NCBI RefSeq assembly: GCF_018623035.1
Contig: NZ_CP076023.1
Span: forward strand, 1-64,000
Reading direction: 5' to 3'
Length of the DNA stretch: 64,000 nt
Source: Cellulomonas dongxiuzhuiae
Lineage (GTDB): Bacteria; Actinomycetota; Actinomycetes; Actinomycetales; Cellulomonadaceae
Shown in pieces: positions 50,834 to 60,554 of the stretch. The position numbers were made by a program, and so were the translations under genes. The notes below the pieces were generated by a model that was not told where the DNA came from, made no database searches, and saw nothing but the letters and a program-made list of their open reading frames with translations. Numbering within the stretch: the first letter of the stretch is position 1; every line of letters begins with the position of its first letter.

Positions 50834-52279
50834 TCAGCGCAGCACGACCGTGCCCTGCGGGCCCACGCCCAGCAGGACGCCGTCGGCCTCGTCGACGCGC
50901 ATGACGCCGTCCAGCCCGCTGCGGTCCGTGCGCCACTGCACGGTCCCGTCGGCGGGGTCGACCGCGACGAGCCGCGGACCGGTGGTCGGCGTCGCCCCGG
51001 CGACGAGCAGGTGGGAGCCGTCGGTCGCCACGCCGGTGACGGCGGCGTCCCCGCCGAGCAGCTCGGGTGCCGTCGTCTCCCACAGCACCTCGCCCGTGCG
51101 CGCGTCGAGCGTCGTGACGTGGAACGCGTCGTACACGTGCAGGCAACCGCCGACGACCAGCGCCACCTGCCCCGGGACGTCCGCCCGCCACCGCGGCTCA
51201 CCGGTCCGCGCGTCCCACGCCCGCAGGCCGCCCGACGTGGTCAGTGCGAGCCCCGGGACGCTGCCGTCGTCGACGTCCACGGGTACCGGTGCGCCCTCGA
51301 GCCGCACCTCGCCCGCCGGGCCGACGAGGCGCGTGTAGCCCTCGCTGCCGACCACCAGCGCCGTGCCGTCCTGGCGTGCCCCCGTGACGGTGGCCAGCGT
51401 GCCGGCGGTCGCGAGGGTCGACCCGTCGGCGACGTCGAGCAGCACCGCGCCCGCGCCCAGCACCCCGACCGCGGTGTCGCCCACCGGGACGACCCGCACC
51501 TCCGCGCCCCACCGCAGCCAGCCGCCCCCGAAACCCGTGTCGGCGCGCACACGCCACCGCTGGGCGCCCGTCGCCGGGTCCAGCGCCCACACCGTCGTGC
51601 CGTCGTCGAGCGGGGCCGCGAGCACGAGCGCCCCGTCCGTCACGCCGACCGCCGCCGCGACGTTCCCGTCGTCCACGGCGGCGTGGTCGGCGACGACCTC
51701 GCCCGACGCGGCGTCCACGACCTCCACGCGGGCCGACGTCGCCGGCTCGCTGGTCGACGTCGCCGGCGGCCCCTCGAGCGTGCCGGCGACGGTCGCGTCG
51801 TGCACGAGGCACACCACCCGGCCGGGCAGCGTGGGTCCGGCGGTGCACTGCAGCCCGTACCGGACGGTCCCGGCCGGCAGGGGTGGGTCGGGCGCGTCGA
51901 GCAGCGGCGCCGTCCACCGCACGGCACCCGTCGTGAGGTCGCGCGCGGCCACGGACATCGCGCCGTCCGGTGCGATCCGGCCCTCGAGCAGCCGTGACCC
52001 GACGACCTGCACGTCGCCCGTCGCGTCGTCGTGCAGGCGCCACGCGACGCGCGGCGGGTCCGGCTGCGGGTCGAGCACGCCGGTCACGTGGGTCAGCGCC
52101 GCGAGGCGGGCGCCCTCGCGCGCGTCCGCGACGAGCTGCGCCAGGACGAGGACCACCACGACCGCGAGCAGCACCAGGGCGCCCCACCGGCGCCGCGCCG
52201 GGCCGGCGGGGGATTCCGGCGCGGGCGCCCCGGGGTCGTCGTCGAGCTCGACCAGCACCGGGTCACCCACCTCCCGCAC
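50834..52279 (-). CDS. membrane-anchored PQQ-type beta-propeller protein, paralogue 1
   Basis: About 481 residues: acidic cytoplasmic tip (V-L-V-E-L-D-D-D), one membrane helix (about 33-53), juxtamembrane VADAREGARLAAL, then an extracytoplasmic propeller of PQQ-like blades (A-W-D-A-R-T-G-E-P-R-W; VTTLDARTGEVLWET; VAVDPADGTVQWRT). A Cys-x11-Cys pair and the motif DDGSVPGLALT are shared with all four neighbours. Such propellers bind proteins or sugars rather than PQQ. Start uncertain: GTG at 52279, 52270 or 52258. Last in the array. Confidence 0.85.
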   Translation of the reverse strand: MREVGDPVLVELDDDPGAPAPESPAGPARRRWGALVLLAVVVVLVLAQLVADAREGARLAALTHVTGVLDPQPDPPRVAWRLHDDATGDVQVVGSRLLEGRIAPDGAMSVAARDLTTGAVRWTAPLLDAPDPPLPAGTVRYGLQCTAGPTLPGRVVCLVHDATVAGTLEGPPATSTSEPATSARVEVVDAASGEVVADHAAVDDGNVAAAVGVTDGALVLAAPLDDGTTVWALDPATGAQRWRVRADTGFGGGWLRWGAEVRVVPVGDTAVGVLGAGAVLLDVADGSTLATAGTLATVTGARQDGTALVVGSEGYTRLVGPAGEVRLEGAPVPVDVDDGSVPGLALTTSGGLRAWDARTGEPRWRADVPGQVALVVGGCLHVYDAFHVTTLDARTGEVLWETTAPELLGGDAAVTGVATDGSHLLVAGATPTTGPRLVAVDPADGTVQWRTDRSGLDGVMRVDEADGVLLGVGPQGTVVLR

Positions 52280-52347
52280 GCTACCCAGCGGGCGCGACGG
52301 CGACCAGGACCCGCGACGGTCCGAGCGCGGGACGCCGCCGGCGCGGG

Positions 52348-53817
52348 TCAGCGCAGGATCGTGATGCGCGTGACGTCGCCGTCGTCGTCGCGGTCGAGCG
52401 CCACCAGCATGCCCCCGTACGACGTCAGCTCGTCGGTGCCGTCGGGCAGCGGCGCGCGCCACACCTCCGAGCCGTCCGCCGGGTCCAGGGCCACCATCTC
52501 GCTGCGCTGCCCGCGGCTCGGCGCCGCGACCAGGGCGTACAGGTGCCGGCCGTCCGTCAGGGGATCGGCGCTCGACACGTCCGACGTCCACAGCTCGTCG
52601 CCGGTGCGCGCGTCGAGCGCCGTCAGCCCGAGGCCCGCGTCGAGGTGCACGCGCCCTCCGAGCACGAAGACCACCGGGGGCACGATGCCCGGGGAGGACC
52701 ACTGCCGCGTCCCCTCGGCGTCCCACGCGGTGAGCGACCCGTCGACGGACGTGAGGACGAGGCCCGGGACGCTGCCGTCGTCGACGAAGGCCGGCACGAT
52801 GTCGCCCGTCACGTCGACGTCACCGTCGGGACGGACGACGGTCGTGGTGCCGTAGGACTCGGGCGGCGTCACGTAGAGCGCGCCGGTGTCCCAGCCCGTG
52901 ATGTACCCGCCGTCCAGCGGCATGGTCCGCACCGTGCGTCCCGCGGCGTCGAGGAGGCGGAGCTCGGTCGCCGTCACGACCGCCACGAGGTCGCCGAGGT
53001 CGGTGAGGTAGGTCTGCGACATCTGGTCGTCGACCGGTTCGGGGACCGTCAGGTCCCACGCGGGCGATCCGTCCCACGTGACCGCTCGGACGTCCGTCAC
53101 CCGCTCGCTCCCCGTGCCGTGCTGCGTGCTGACGACGACGACGTCCCGCGTGACGACCAGCGACGAGAACGACCCCGTGACGTCGAGCGCGTCGGTGAGG
53201 TCCCGGACCACCGTGCCGTCGCGCGTGTCGAGGGTGACGACGCGCACCACCGACGGCGGCACCCCGGTGGGATCACCGTCCTCGTCGACGGACTCCGTCC
53301 CGTCGTGCACCCAGCACGTCACGCGGTGCTCCCGCCCGGGGTCCTCGCTGCACAGCCCCGACCACGCGAAGGCCGCCGGGGTGTCCTGCGCGGCGCGCGT
53401 CGAGCCGTCGATGAGCTCGACGCGCCACGCCTCCACGCCCGTCGCGCCATCGAGCGCGGCCACCTCCACCGGGCCCTGGCCGGTGTGCTGCACCCCGACC
53501 AGGAGTCCGTCGGAGGTGCGCGCGTCCACCGTGAACCGGTCCTCCGTCATCTCCCACCGGACCACAGGCGGGCCCGCCAGCAGGTCGACCGCGCCGGCCT
53601 GCCCGACGACCGCCTCGACCCACGCTCGCTCGCGGCGGTCCACGACGGACTGGCCGACGACCGCACCGACGACCAGGACCGTCACCAGCGCGACCCCGAC
53701 GACCAGCGCCCGGCGGCCGCGGCGCCCCGCGTCCGGCCCCGCGGCACCGTCGGCGGTCGCGGTGGGCTCGTCGTCGTCGACGAGCTCCACGTCGTGCAGA
53801 GGGCTGCGGCGGGCCAT
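52348..53817 (-). CDS. membrane-anchored PQQ-type beta-propeller protein, paralogue 2
   Basis: 489 residues, ATG at 53817. The tip reads HDVELVDDDEP, then a membrane helix at about 37-58 and the juxtamembrane VVGQSVVDRRERAWVEA. Propeller blades include LTALDARTGDELWTS and VALDPADGSEVWRA. It has the C-x11-C pair (SGLC...TCWVHD) and DDGSVPGLVLT. The 68-nt gap to paralogue 1 contains no terminator, so co-transcription is likely. Confidence 0.87.
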   Translation of the reverse strand: MARRSPLHDVELVDDDEPTATADGAAGPDAGRRGRRALVVGVALVTVLVVGAVVGQSVVDRRERAWVEAVVGQAGAVDLLAGPPVVRWEMTEDRFTVDARTSDGLLVGVQHTGQGPVEVAALDGATGVEAWRVELIDGSTRAAQDTPAAFAWSGLCSEDPGREHRVTCWVHDGTESVDEDGDPTGVPPSVVRVVTLDTRDGTVVRDLTDALDVTGSFSSLVVTRDVVVVSTQHGTGSERVTDVRAVTWDGSPAWDLTVPEPVDDQMSQTYLTDLGDLVAVVTATELRLLDAAGRTVRTMPLDGGYITGWDTGALYVTPPESYGTTTVVRPDGDVDVTGDIVPAFVDDGSVPGLVLTSVDGSLTAWDAEGTRQWSSPGIVPPVVFVLGGRVHLDAGLGLTALDARTGDELWTSDVSSADPLTDGRHLYALVAAPSRGQRSEMVALDPADGSEVWRAPLPDGTDELTSYGGMLVALDRDDDGDVTRITILR

Positions 53818-53897
53818 CGTCGCAGGCTAGCGCCGTGCGCGGTGGTGCGGGGCGGGTTCGGGGCGGGTTCGCGGCGGGTGCGGTCGAGCGGCTCCGG

Positions 53898-55361
53898 TCA
53901 GCGCAGGACGCGGTACGTCTCCACCAGGGTGGCCTCGTCGAACGTCTGCATCAGGAGCAGACCGTCCAGCGTGGACAGCCACGTGCGGGCGGGCAGCGGC
54001 GTGCGCCACGCCTCGGTGCCGTCGGCGACGTGCAGCGCGACCAGGTCGTAGGGCCCGCTGTGCCGGCCACCGCGGCTGCCGAGCACGTACAGGTGGCGGC
54101 CGTCCGTCAGGGGCGTCCCCACGCCGGTCGGTCCGGCCCACCGCCACAGCTCGGCACCGGTCGCACCGTCGTACGTCACGAGCCACGCGGACGTCCCCAC
54201 GTGCACCCGGCCCTGCAGGATCGTCGCGTTCTGGGCGTCGAAGACCGTGGCCTGCCAGCGCGGCGTGCCGTCGCCCGCGTCCCACGCCTGCAGCTGTGGC
54301 GTGCGCGTCAGGACGAGGCCCGGGACGCTGCCGTCGTCCACGACGACGGGCAGGGGAGACCCGTCGAGGCGGACCTCGGCGGTCGCCGACACCACCGCGG
54401 ACGAGGACTCGCCGCCGATCACGGCGGCCGCGAGGGCGGTGGAGAGCTCGACGGTCGTCGGGGTGCCCTGGCCCGTGAGGCCGGTCTCCGTCTGCGTCCC
54501 GACGGTGCGCAGGACCTCTCCGTCGGTGGACACGAGCGTGACCGCCGTGCCGTGGTCGACGGCGAGCGTCCGCGCGTCGAGCAGGGCGCTCGTCGCGGCG
54601 TCCGGCGTGAACGGCCGGTCGTCCGCGCCGGCCCCGACCGTGACGTGCCAGCGCTCGGTGCCGTACAGCACGCTCTGCGACCGGACGTGCGTCGTGCCGT
54701 CGACCGTGCCGACGAGCAGCACGTCGTCGCCGGACGGGGTCAGCCACTGCGCCGTCGCGGGGGTCTCGCGCTCGAACTGCACGGTGCCGTCGTCGGCGTC
54801 GAGCACGAGCAGCCGTGCCGTCGTGGGCGGGACGGTCGTCCACGCCCCGTCGAGGACGTCGACGCCGCCGTCCGTGACCAGGCAGACCACCTGGCCGCGG
54901 TGGTCGGGCCGGGCCGCGCACGGCACGGGGCCGGGCCTGGCCTCGGGAGTCCACCGGGCGCGGGGCCCGACCGCGTCGAGCGCCCAGAGCCGGGCGCCCG
55001 TCGCCACGTCCCGGCCCTCGAGCACGACCGCGTGGTCGGCCGTCTCGCGCGAGGTCACCAGCACCGACCCGGCGCGTGCGGCGCCCGCGAGACGCGTGCC
55101 CTCGTCCACCTCCCACGCGACCTCGACCTCGTCGTCGAGCGGCACGAGGACGCCGCGGACGTCGCCCAGCGCCGCCAGCGCGACGCGCTCGCGGTAGTCG
55201 GTGACGGCCTGGCCGACGACGAGCGCGAGGACCGCCACCACCGGGACGGCGAGCCACCACCACCGGCGCCCGAGGGCGGTCGAGCGGCCGGGCGAGGGCG
55301 GCACAGGACCGTCGGGGCTGCCGTCCTCCAGCGCCACCTCGACCCTGCGCGCGCCTGCCAT
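53898..55361 (-). CDS. membrane-anchored PQQ-type beta-propeller protein, paralogue 3
   Basis: 487 residues, ATG at 55361. Tip RRVEVALEDGSPDG, membrane helix at about 34-53 (WWWLAVPVVAVLALV), juxtamembrane VGQAVTDYRERVALAAL. Blades show LQAWDAGDGTPRWQA, VTYDGATGAELWRWAG and VALHVADGTEAWRT. C-x11-C (VPC...VVCLVTD) and DDGSVPGLVLT are present. The gap to the next gene downstream is 80 nt. Confidence 0.87.
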   Translation of the reverse strand: MAGARRVEVALEDGSPDGPVPPSPGRSTALGRRWWWLAVPVVAVLALVVGQAVTDYRERVALAALGDVRGVLVPLDDEVEVAWEVDEGTRLAGAARAGSVLVTSRETADHAVVLEGRDVATGARLWALDAVGPRARWTPEARPGPVPCAARPDHRGQVVCLVTDGGVDVLDGAWTTVPPTTARLLVLDADDGTVQFERETPATAQWLTPSGDDVLLVGTVDGTTHVRSQSVLYGTERWHVTVGAGADDRPFTPDAATSALLDARTLAVDHGTAVTLVSTDGEVLRTVGTQTETGLTGQGTPTTVELSTALAAAVIGGESSSAVVSATAEVRLDGSPLPVVVDDGSVPGLVLTRTPQLQAWDAGDGTPRWQATVFDAQNATILQGRVHVGTSAWLVTYDGATGAELWRWAGPTGVGTPLTDGRHLYVLGSRGGRHSGPYDLVALHVADGTEAWRTPLPARTWLSTLDGLLLMQTFDEATLVETYRVLR

Positions 55362-55421
55362 GGCCGCACGGTAACCGCGGGGGGCGCGTTGCGCCGGTGG
55401 GGACCTCGGGCCGGTTGGCGT

Positions 55422-57020
55422 TCATCCCAGGACGGTGATGCTCCACTCCGACCCGTCCTCGGCCGGGGTGACCCCGACGAGGGCGCCGAACTTCGCCTGC
55501 AGCAGCTCGACGCCCTCCGGGAACGGCGCCCGCCAGGCCACGCTGCCGTCGGCGGCGTCCAGCGCGACGAGGTCCGTCCCGCGGCCGTCGGCGTCGGCGG
55601 CCCGCACCAGGAGGCGACGGCCGTCGGTCAGGGGAGGCTCCGTCAGGGGAGCCTGCACGTCGACCAGGCCGCCGTGGCGCCACAGCTCGGCGCCCGTGCG
55701 CGCGTCGTACGTCACCAGATCGGTGCGGACCACGAGGTGGATGCGCTCCCCGAGGACGTGCACGGAGCTGAGCGAGGCCGGCACGCCGGCCGCCGTCCAC
55801 CGCAAGGTGCCGTCGCTGTCCCAGCCGTGCAGACCGTCCCCGTCCACGGTGAGCAGGAGCCCGTCGGCACTGCCGTCGTCGACGTTCGTGGGCACCCAGC
55901 GCCCGGCGAGCCCGCCGACGCGGTCCGCGCGCACGAGCCTGGTCTTCGCGCCCGTGGCGACGGTCGCGGTACCGATGCGCGTGAAGATGAGCGCTTCGGA
56001 GTCGGGGCTCGTGAGAGCCGATGCGCCGGACGTGCCGCTGAGGACCTCGCCCGGGCCCACCGGGAAGCTGCGCAGCGTCGCCCCGGTGGCGTCCAGGATG
56101 CGCAGCTCGCTCGGGGTCGCCACCAGCACGTCCGGGCCCAGGGGCATGACGTCGGCGCGCGGCTGGGAGGGCCGCGACGACGACGGGGGCGCGGCTGCCG
56201 GGACCGTGGCCCGCCACGCGACGGCACCGTCCGGTCGGACGGCCACGACCTGCGCGTCGCCGTCCACGAGGCTGCCCACGACGACGAGGTCGTCGAGGAC
56301 GAAGAACGTCGAGAAGGTCCCGGTGCCGGCCACGGCGTCGGACAGGTCCGTGACGACCGCTCCGTCGTGCGGGTCCAGCACCAGCAGGCGGGTCACCGTG
56401 GGCGCGACGTACCGCTGCTCCGCCTCGCCCATGACGGTGCGCGCGTCCGACGCGAAGCACACCAGGCCCTCGCCGTCGGTGCCGTGCGCGAGGCAGGAGC
56501 CGCCCCGCGGGAGGGTGTCGGTGCCCGCGTCCGGCGGGGCGTCCGACCCAGGAAGCAGCTCCTGCTCCCAGACGACCTCGCCCGTCGCCGGGTCGGTCGC
56601 CTGCGCGGTGGCCGACCCGTCGTCGTCGTTCCTCGTGCCCACGAGCAGCCCGTCGGGCGTGCGGGCCGTCGCCCCCAGCACCTCATCGGTCTCGGCCGTC
56701 CACAGGACCTCGGGCGGTCCGTCGAGCGGTGCGAGCGCGTTCGGCAGCGTCGCCACGACCGCGAGCCGGGCACGGTCGCGCGCCGCCTCGCGGACCTGCC
56801 CGACGACCCCGACCGTGCCGAGCACGACGACGACCGTGGTCGCAGCCGCGAGCACCCGGCGACGGGCGCGGGGGGAGGGCCGGCGGGAGCGGTCGGAGAG
56901 GTCTGCGTCGCCGTCGTGCCCGTCAGCGGGGGTGCCGCGCGGGACCGCGGGCAGCCGGGTGTCCGGCGTCCCGTCGTCCTCGACGAGCTCGACGTGCATC
57001 CTGGCGCCGCGCCGTGCCAT
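55422..57020 (-). CDS. membrane-anchored PQQ-type beta-propeller protein, paralogue 4
   Basis: 532 residues, the longest, ATG at 57020. Tip MHVELVEDDGTPD, a longer cytoplasmic part, membrane helix at about 56-76, juxtamembrane GQVREAARDRARLAVVA. Blades include VTYDARTGAELWRHGG and VALDAADGSVAWRA. C-x11-C (GGSC...VCFASD) is present; the shared motif is changed to DDGSADGLLLT. It ends ITVLG instead of the usual final Leu-Arg. Confidence 0.87.
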   Translation of the reverse strand: MARRGARMHVELVEDDGTPDTRLPAVPRGTPADGHDGDADLSDRSRRPSPRARRRVLAAATTVVVVLGTVGVVGQVREAARDRARLAVVATLPNALAPLDGPPEVLWTAETDEVLGATARTPDGLLVGTRNDDDGSATAQATDPATGEVVWEQELLPGSDAPPDAGTDTLPRGGSCLAHGTDGEGLVCFASDARTVMGEAEQRYVAPTVTRLLVLDPHDGAVVTDLSDAVAGTGTFSTFFVLDDLVVVGSLVDGDAQVVAVRPDGAVAWRATVPAAAPPSSSRPSQPRADVMPLGPDVLVATPSELRILDATGATLRSFPVGPGEVLSGTSGASALTSPDSEALIFTRIGTATVATGAKTRLVRADRVGGLAGRWVPTNVDDGSADGLLLTVDGDGLHGWDSDGTLRWTAAGVPASLSSVHVLGERIHLVVRTDLVTYDARTGAELWRHGGLVDVQAPLTEPPLTDGRRLLVRAADADGRGTDLVALDAADGSVAWRAPFPEGVELLQAKFGALVGVTPAEDGSEWSITVLG

Positions 57021-57060
57021 CGCAGCAGGCTAGCGCGGTGGTGGCTCTCGCGGGCCGCGC

Positions 57061-58569
57061 TCAGCGCAGGACGTGGGTGACGAGCCCGCCGCCGTCGGGC
57101 GACACGTCGTACGAGTAGGCGACGAGCACGCCGTGGACGGGGAGGATCGCCGAGACCGGCTCGGACAGGTCCGCCGCCCACGAGCGCTGCCCGTCCGTGG
57201 CGTCCAGCGCCACGAGCACGTCCGGCGCGCTGCCGCCCGGTCGCGGTGCGAGCACGAGGACGTAACGGCCGTCCGTCGTCGTCCCGGAGTCGGGCAGCAG
57301 GCCGTCCGCGTGCCACAGCGGCTCCCCCGTGCCCGCGTCCAGCGCGTCGAGGGCGGTGCCGTTGCCGATGAGGACACGGCCGTCGAGGAGCAGCGCCTCG
57401 TACCCGGTGGGCTTCGGTACCGACGTCCACAGCGCACGGCCGTCGACGTCCCACGCGTGCAGGCCGCGCTCGTCGGACGTCAGGACGAGGCCGGGCGCGC
57501 TGCCGTCGTCGACCGTGAGCCTGACCCACGTCCCGGCGACCCGCCGGATCCCGTCCGGCCGCACCACGACCGTGTCCTGGGCGGTGACGGCGACGGCGTA
57601 CCCGGACGCCGTCGCCATGCGCGTGTCCGACGCCAGCGCGACCTGCTGCCGGGTCTCACCGGACGCGTCGATCAGGCGCAAGGCGTCCGGTGTCAGGAGC
57701 GCGACGGCGTCCGACGTCGCCCGCAGGTCCACGCGTGACCCGTCGGCCGTCGTGGTCGTGGTCGGGAACGAGGTCTGCCACGTGACCGAGCCGTCCGCAG
57801 CGACCGCGCGCACCTGGGCGGTGGACCCCCCGGTTCCGGCCAGGACGACGAGGTCGGCCAGCACGACCATCGCCCGCGACGCCAGCGGCTCGCCCGCCGC
57901 GGCCGACAGGTCGGTCACGACCGACCCGTCGCGCGCGTCGAGGACGACCAGGCGCGTCTCGGTCGGCAGGAGCTGCGCGAGGGTGCCGCGCCCCACGACG
58001 TCGGCACCGTTGTCGGCCAGGCACACGAGCAGGTCCCGCTCGGTCCCGTACGTCTCGCACGCACCGTGGCTGCGGACCACCTCCCCGTCCGGCAGGACGT
58101 CGAGCGCGCTGCCGGGGCCGATCAGCTCGACCTCCCAGGCGACCGCGCCGTCGGCGGGGTCGAACGCGACGACCGAGGCCGCGCCGTCCGTCGTCTCGCG
58201 GGAGGCGACGAGCAGGCCGTCGGGCGTCCGGGCGCTCGCCATGAGCAGCTCACCGTCCGTGGACGTGCGCAGCAGACGCATCGGCCCGTCGGCGGGGTCC
58301 ACGACGCCCGGCAGTCCCGCGACCGCCGCCATCCGTGCGCGCTCGCGGGACGTCACCACGCTCTGGGCGACGACGGCGCCGACCACGAGCAGCGCGAGCA
58401 GCGCTGCGCCCGCGACCAGGAGGCGACGGCGGGTGCGGTGGGACGCGCCGGACGGTTCGTCGCCCGCTGTGGTGCCCGTCCGCGTCCCGTCACCCGGTGG
58501 CGCGCCGGCCGTGGCGTCCTCGTCGTCCTCGACGAGCTCGACGTCTCTTCTCGCGTCGCCGCGTGCCAC
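57061..58569 (-). CDS. membrane-anchored PQQ-type beta-propeller protein, paralogue 5
   Basis: 502 residues, GTG at 58569; first gene of the array on its strand. Tip RRDVELVEDDED, membrane helix at about 50-70, juxtamembrane VVTSRERARMAAVAGL. Blades include LDALDAGTGEPLWHADG and VALDATDGQRSWAA. C-x11-C (GAC...VCLAD) and DDGSAPGLVLT are present. A promoter should lie in 58570-58625, before the upstream terminator hairpin. Confidence 0.87.
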   Translation of the reverse strand: MARGDARRDVELVEDDEDATAGAPPGDGTRTGTTAGDEPSGASHRTRRRLLVAGAALLALLVVGAVVAQSVVTSRERARMAAVAGLPGVVDPADGPMRLLRTSTDGELLMASARTPDGLLVASRETTDGAASVVAFDPADGAVAWEVELIGPGSALDVLPDGEVVRSHGACETYGTERDLLVCLADNGADVVGRGTLAQLLPTETRLVVLDARDGSVVTDLSAAAGEPLASRAMVVLADLVVLAGTGGSTAQVRAVAADGSVTWQTSFPTTTTTADGSRVDLRATSDAVALLTPDALRLIDASGETRQQVALASDTRMATASGYAVAVTAQDTVVVRPDGIRRVAGTWVRLTVDDGSAPGLVLTSDERGLHAWDVDGRALWTSVPKPTGYEALLLDGRVLIGNGTALDALDAGTGEPLWHADGLLPDSGTTTDGRYVLVLAPRPGGSAPDVLVALDATDGQRSWAADLSEPVSAILPVHGVLVAYSYDVSPDGGGLVTHVLR

Positions 58570-58625
58570 GGCTGCAGGGTATCGACCGCGGAGGGCGTCA
58601 GCACGTGTCGGCGGACCGGGCAGAC

Positions 58626-58662
58626 GTCACCCCCCGGCCGGGGGGGAGGGCCGGGGGGTGAC
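58626..58662 (-). terminator. terminator after the LAATG wall protein gene
   Basis: 14-bp stem (58626-58639 with 58649-58662) with a G-rich 9-nt loop, about 50 nt beyond the stop of the wall-protein gene. It separates it from the beta-propeller array. Confidence 0.8.
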
Positions 58663-58714
58663 GGTTCAGGGGGTGTCGGGGACACCCGGTGGGTGGGCGC
58701 GGTGGCGCCCCGGG

Positions 58715-59761
58715 TCAGCTCTCCGTGCGGTGACGGCGCCGGGCCAGGACGAGGGCCGTACCGCCGGCGATCGCACCGATCGCGGCGAGGAGGCCGAGGG
58801 CTGCCTGCGTGCCCGTCGCGGCGAGCGTGTCGTCCTCGACCGCGGCGAGCACCTCGGCGCGCTCGGTCGGCGTCGGGGTCGGCGCGGGCGTGGCCGTCGC
58901 GGAGACGCTCGGCGTCGGGGTCTCGGCCGGGGCCGGCAGGACCTCGCTCGTCTCGCTCGGCGACGGTGCGGGCGTCGGGGTCGGCGCCGCGGTGGGCTCG
59001 TCGTCCACGTCGGCGGTCGGGGTCGGCGACGGGGTGGGCGTCGGCGAGGGGGGCGGCGTGGGCGTCGGGGTCGCCGACGGGGTCGGGACGACGACCGGGG
59101 CGCACAGCACGTCGAGGTCGACGAGGTCGTTCACGTCGTAGTGGCCGTAGAACGCCAGCGTGTTCGGCACCGGGAAGCCGCCGTCGCCCGAGGGCGTGAT
59201 GACGGTCGGGACCAGCGACGGGACGTCGAGCCCACGCCCGGCCTCGCCGTCACCCACGAGGTCCACCTGCAGGCCGTAGGCGTCGCGCTCCGCGCAGACG
59301 GCCGCGGCGTCGGTGGCGTCGAGCTCGAGCGGGATGATCTGGGCGTTGCGCGGCAGGCTCCGGGACGCCTCGGTGCGGACGGACGTGTCCGCCGTCGGCC
59401 ACGCCCACACGGTGTGCAGCGCGACGCGGTGCTGCGGCCCGCTGTTCCGGTACGCGGCGGCCTTGTTCACGTCGAGCTTCTTGTAGAGGAAGTACCCCGT
59501 GGCCTGGTCGCACGTGTAGGCGTTCCAGGGGATGACGTCGCCGGTGCGCTTGCCGCCGCACAGCGCGCCGGGGGCGGCGGTGGGCTGGGGTGCGGGCGTG
59601 GGCTTGCCGGGCTTGGGCTTGCCGGGCGTGGGCTTGTAGCCGGTCGAGTAGCCGGGCTTGCCCGACCCGTGGTGACCGCCACCGGTGGCGGTCGCTGCGG
59701 TGGAGGGCAGCACGACGAGGGCTGCGACGGACAGGATGACGAGTGGCAGACGGCGGTTCAC
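58715..59761 (-). CDS. secreted LAATG-anchored wall protein
   Basis: 348 residues. A Sec signal peptide (LPLVILSVAALVVLPSTAATA) is followed by a Pro/Lys-rich segment and a folded central domain (about 60-210, with LCGGKRTGDVIPWNAYTCDQATGYFLYKK and several Cys) of unknown type. A long Pro-Thr-Ser spacer follows, then the sorting signal LAATG at 313-317, a hydrophobic helix and a basic RRRHR tail. LAxTG signals are handled by class E sortases, and one is encoded at 24190. GTG at 59761 follows GAGGAG. The AT-richer stretch 59830-59900 likely holds its promoter. Confidence 0.88.
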   Translation of the reverse strand: MNRRLPLVILSVAALVVLPSTAATATGGGHHGSGKPGYSTGYKPTPGKPKPGKPTPAPQPTAAPGALCGGKRTGDVIPWNAYTCDQATGYFLYKKLDVNKAAAYRNSGPQHRVALHTVWAWPTADTSVRTEASRSLPRNAQIIPLELDATDAAAVCAERDAYGLQVDLVGDGEAGRGLDVPSLVPTVITPSGDGGFPVPNTLAFYGHYDVNDLVDLDVLCAPVVVPTPSATPTPTPPPSPTPTPSPTPTADVDDEPTAAPTPTPAPSPSETSEVLPAPAETPTPSVSATATPAPTPTPTERAEVLAAVEDDTLAATGTQAALGLLAAIGAIAGGTALVLARRRHRTES

Positions 59762-59939
59762 GGGAGGACTCCTCGGCCGCGGACGCTTGGACGGGTGCCC
59801 GGCGACGACGGCCACGCCATCGGGCGTAACGGACAATAGAGGCAAATGTCGGGTCCGTGGTGAACTTCTGTCCAACTTGGGGACGAATCATCCGTTCGGA
59901 CCTGCAAGGGCGGCCGAGGAGCCCTCGGCGGCCCCCCGG

Positions 59940-60545
59940 TCAGGCCGGGCGGGCCAGGGAGGCGATCGCGCGGGCCAGCAGGTCGACCGAGGCGTCGGCG
60001 CGCTCGTCGTCGTGGTCGGCGACCCACGCCTGGATGACGCCGTCCGCGGCGGACAGGACGAGGGCCGCGACGTGCTCGACGGGGGCGGTCCAGGTGACGC
60101 CGCCGCGCTGCGACCACCCGCCGAGCTGCCGCTCGATCTCCGCGAGGTACTGCCGCCGCTCCCACGCCACGGTGCTGACGTCCGAGTCGTCGCGCGCGGC
60201 GCGGATCAGCTCGTACATCGCGGCCTGGTGGGCGGGGTCGGCGCGCACGATGTCGAGCTGCGCGCGCAGCGCCCGTCGCAGCGCCGTCTCGAGGTCGTCG
60301 GTCGCGACGGCCGCGTCCCACGCGGCGGTGGCCCCCGTCAGCTCGCGCTCCACCAGCGCGCGCACCAGGGCCGCCTTGGACCCGAACGCGTAGTGGAAGA
60401 TCCCGTGCGGCACGCCCGCACGGGTCGTGACGGCCCGCGTCGTGAGGCCGGCCAGGCCGTGCTCGCGCAGCACCGCCAGCGCGGCGTCGAGCAGCTGGGC
60501 CCGTCGCTCGTCGACGGGCCGGTGGCCGCTGGCGGGGACATTCAC
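59940..60545 (-). CDS. TetR-family transcriptional regulator
   Basis: 201 residues with an N-terminal HTH (RRAQLLDAALAVLREHGLAGLTTRAVTTRAGVPHGIFHYAFGSK) and a C-terminal ligand/dimer domain ending in VLSAADGVIQAWVADHD. GTG at 60545. It is divergent from the GNAT gene and probably represses the shared intergenic region and itself. Confidence 0.9.
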   Translation of the reverse strand: MNVPASGHRPVDERRAQLLDAALAVLREHGLAGLTTRAVTTRAGVPHGIFHYAFGSKAALVRALVERELTGATAAWDAAVATDDLETALRRALRAQLDIVRADPAHQAAMYELIRAARDDSDVSTVAWERRQYLAEIERQLGGWSQRGGVTWTAPVEHVAALVLSAADGVIQAWVADHDDERADASVDLLARAIASLARPA

Positions 60546-60554
60546 CCCCCCATG

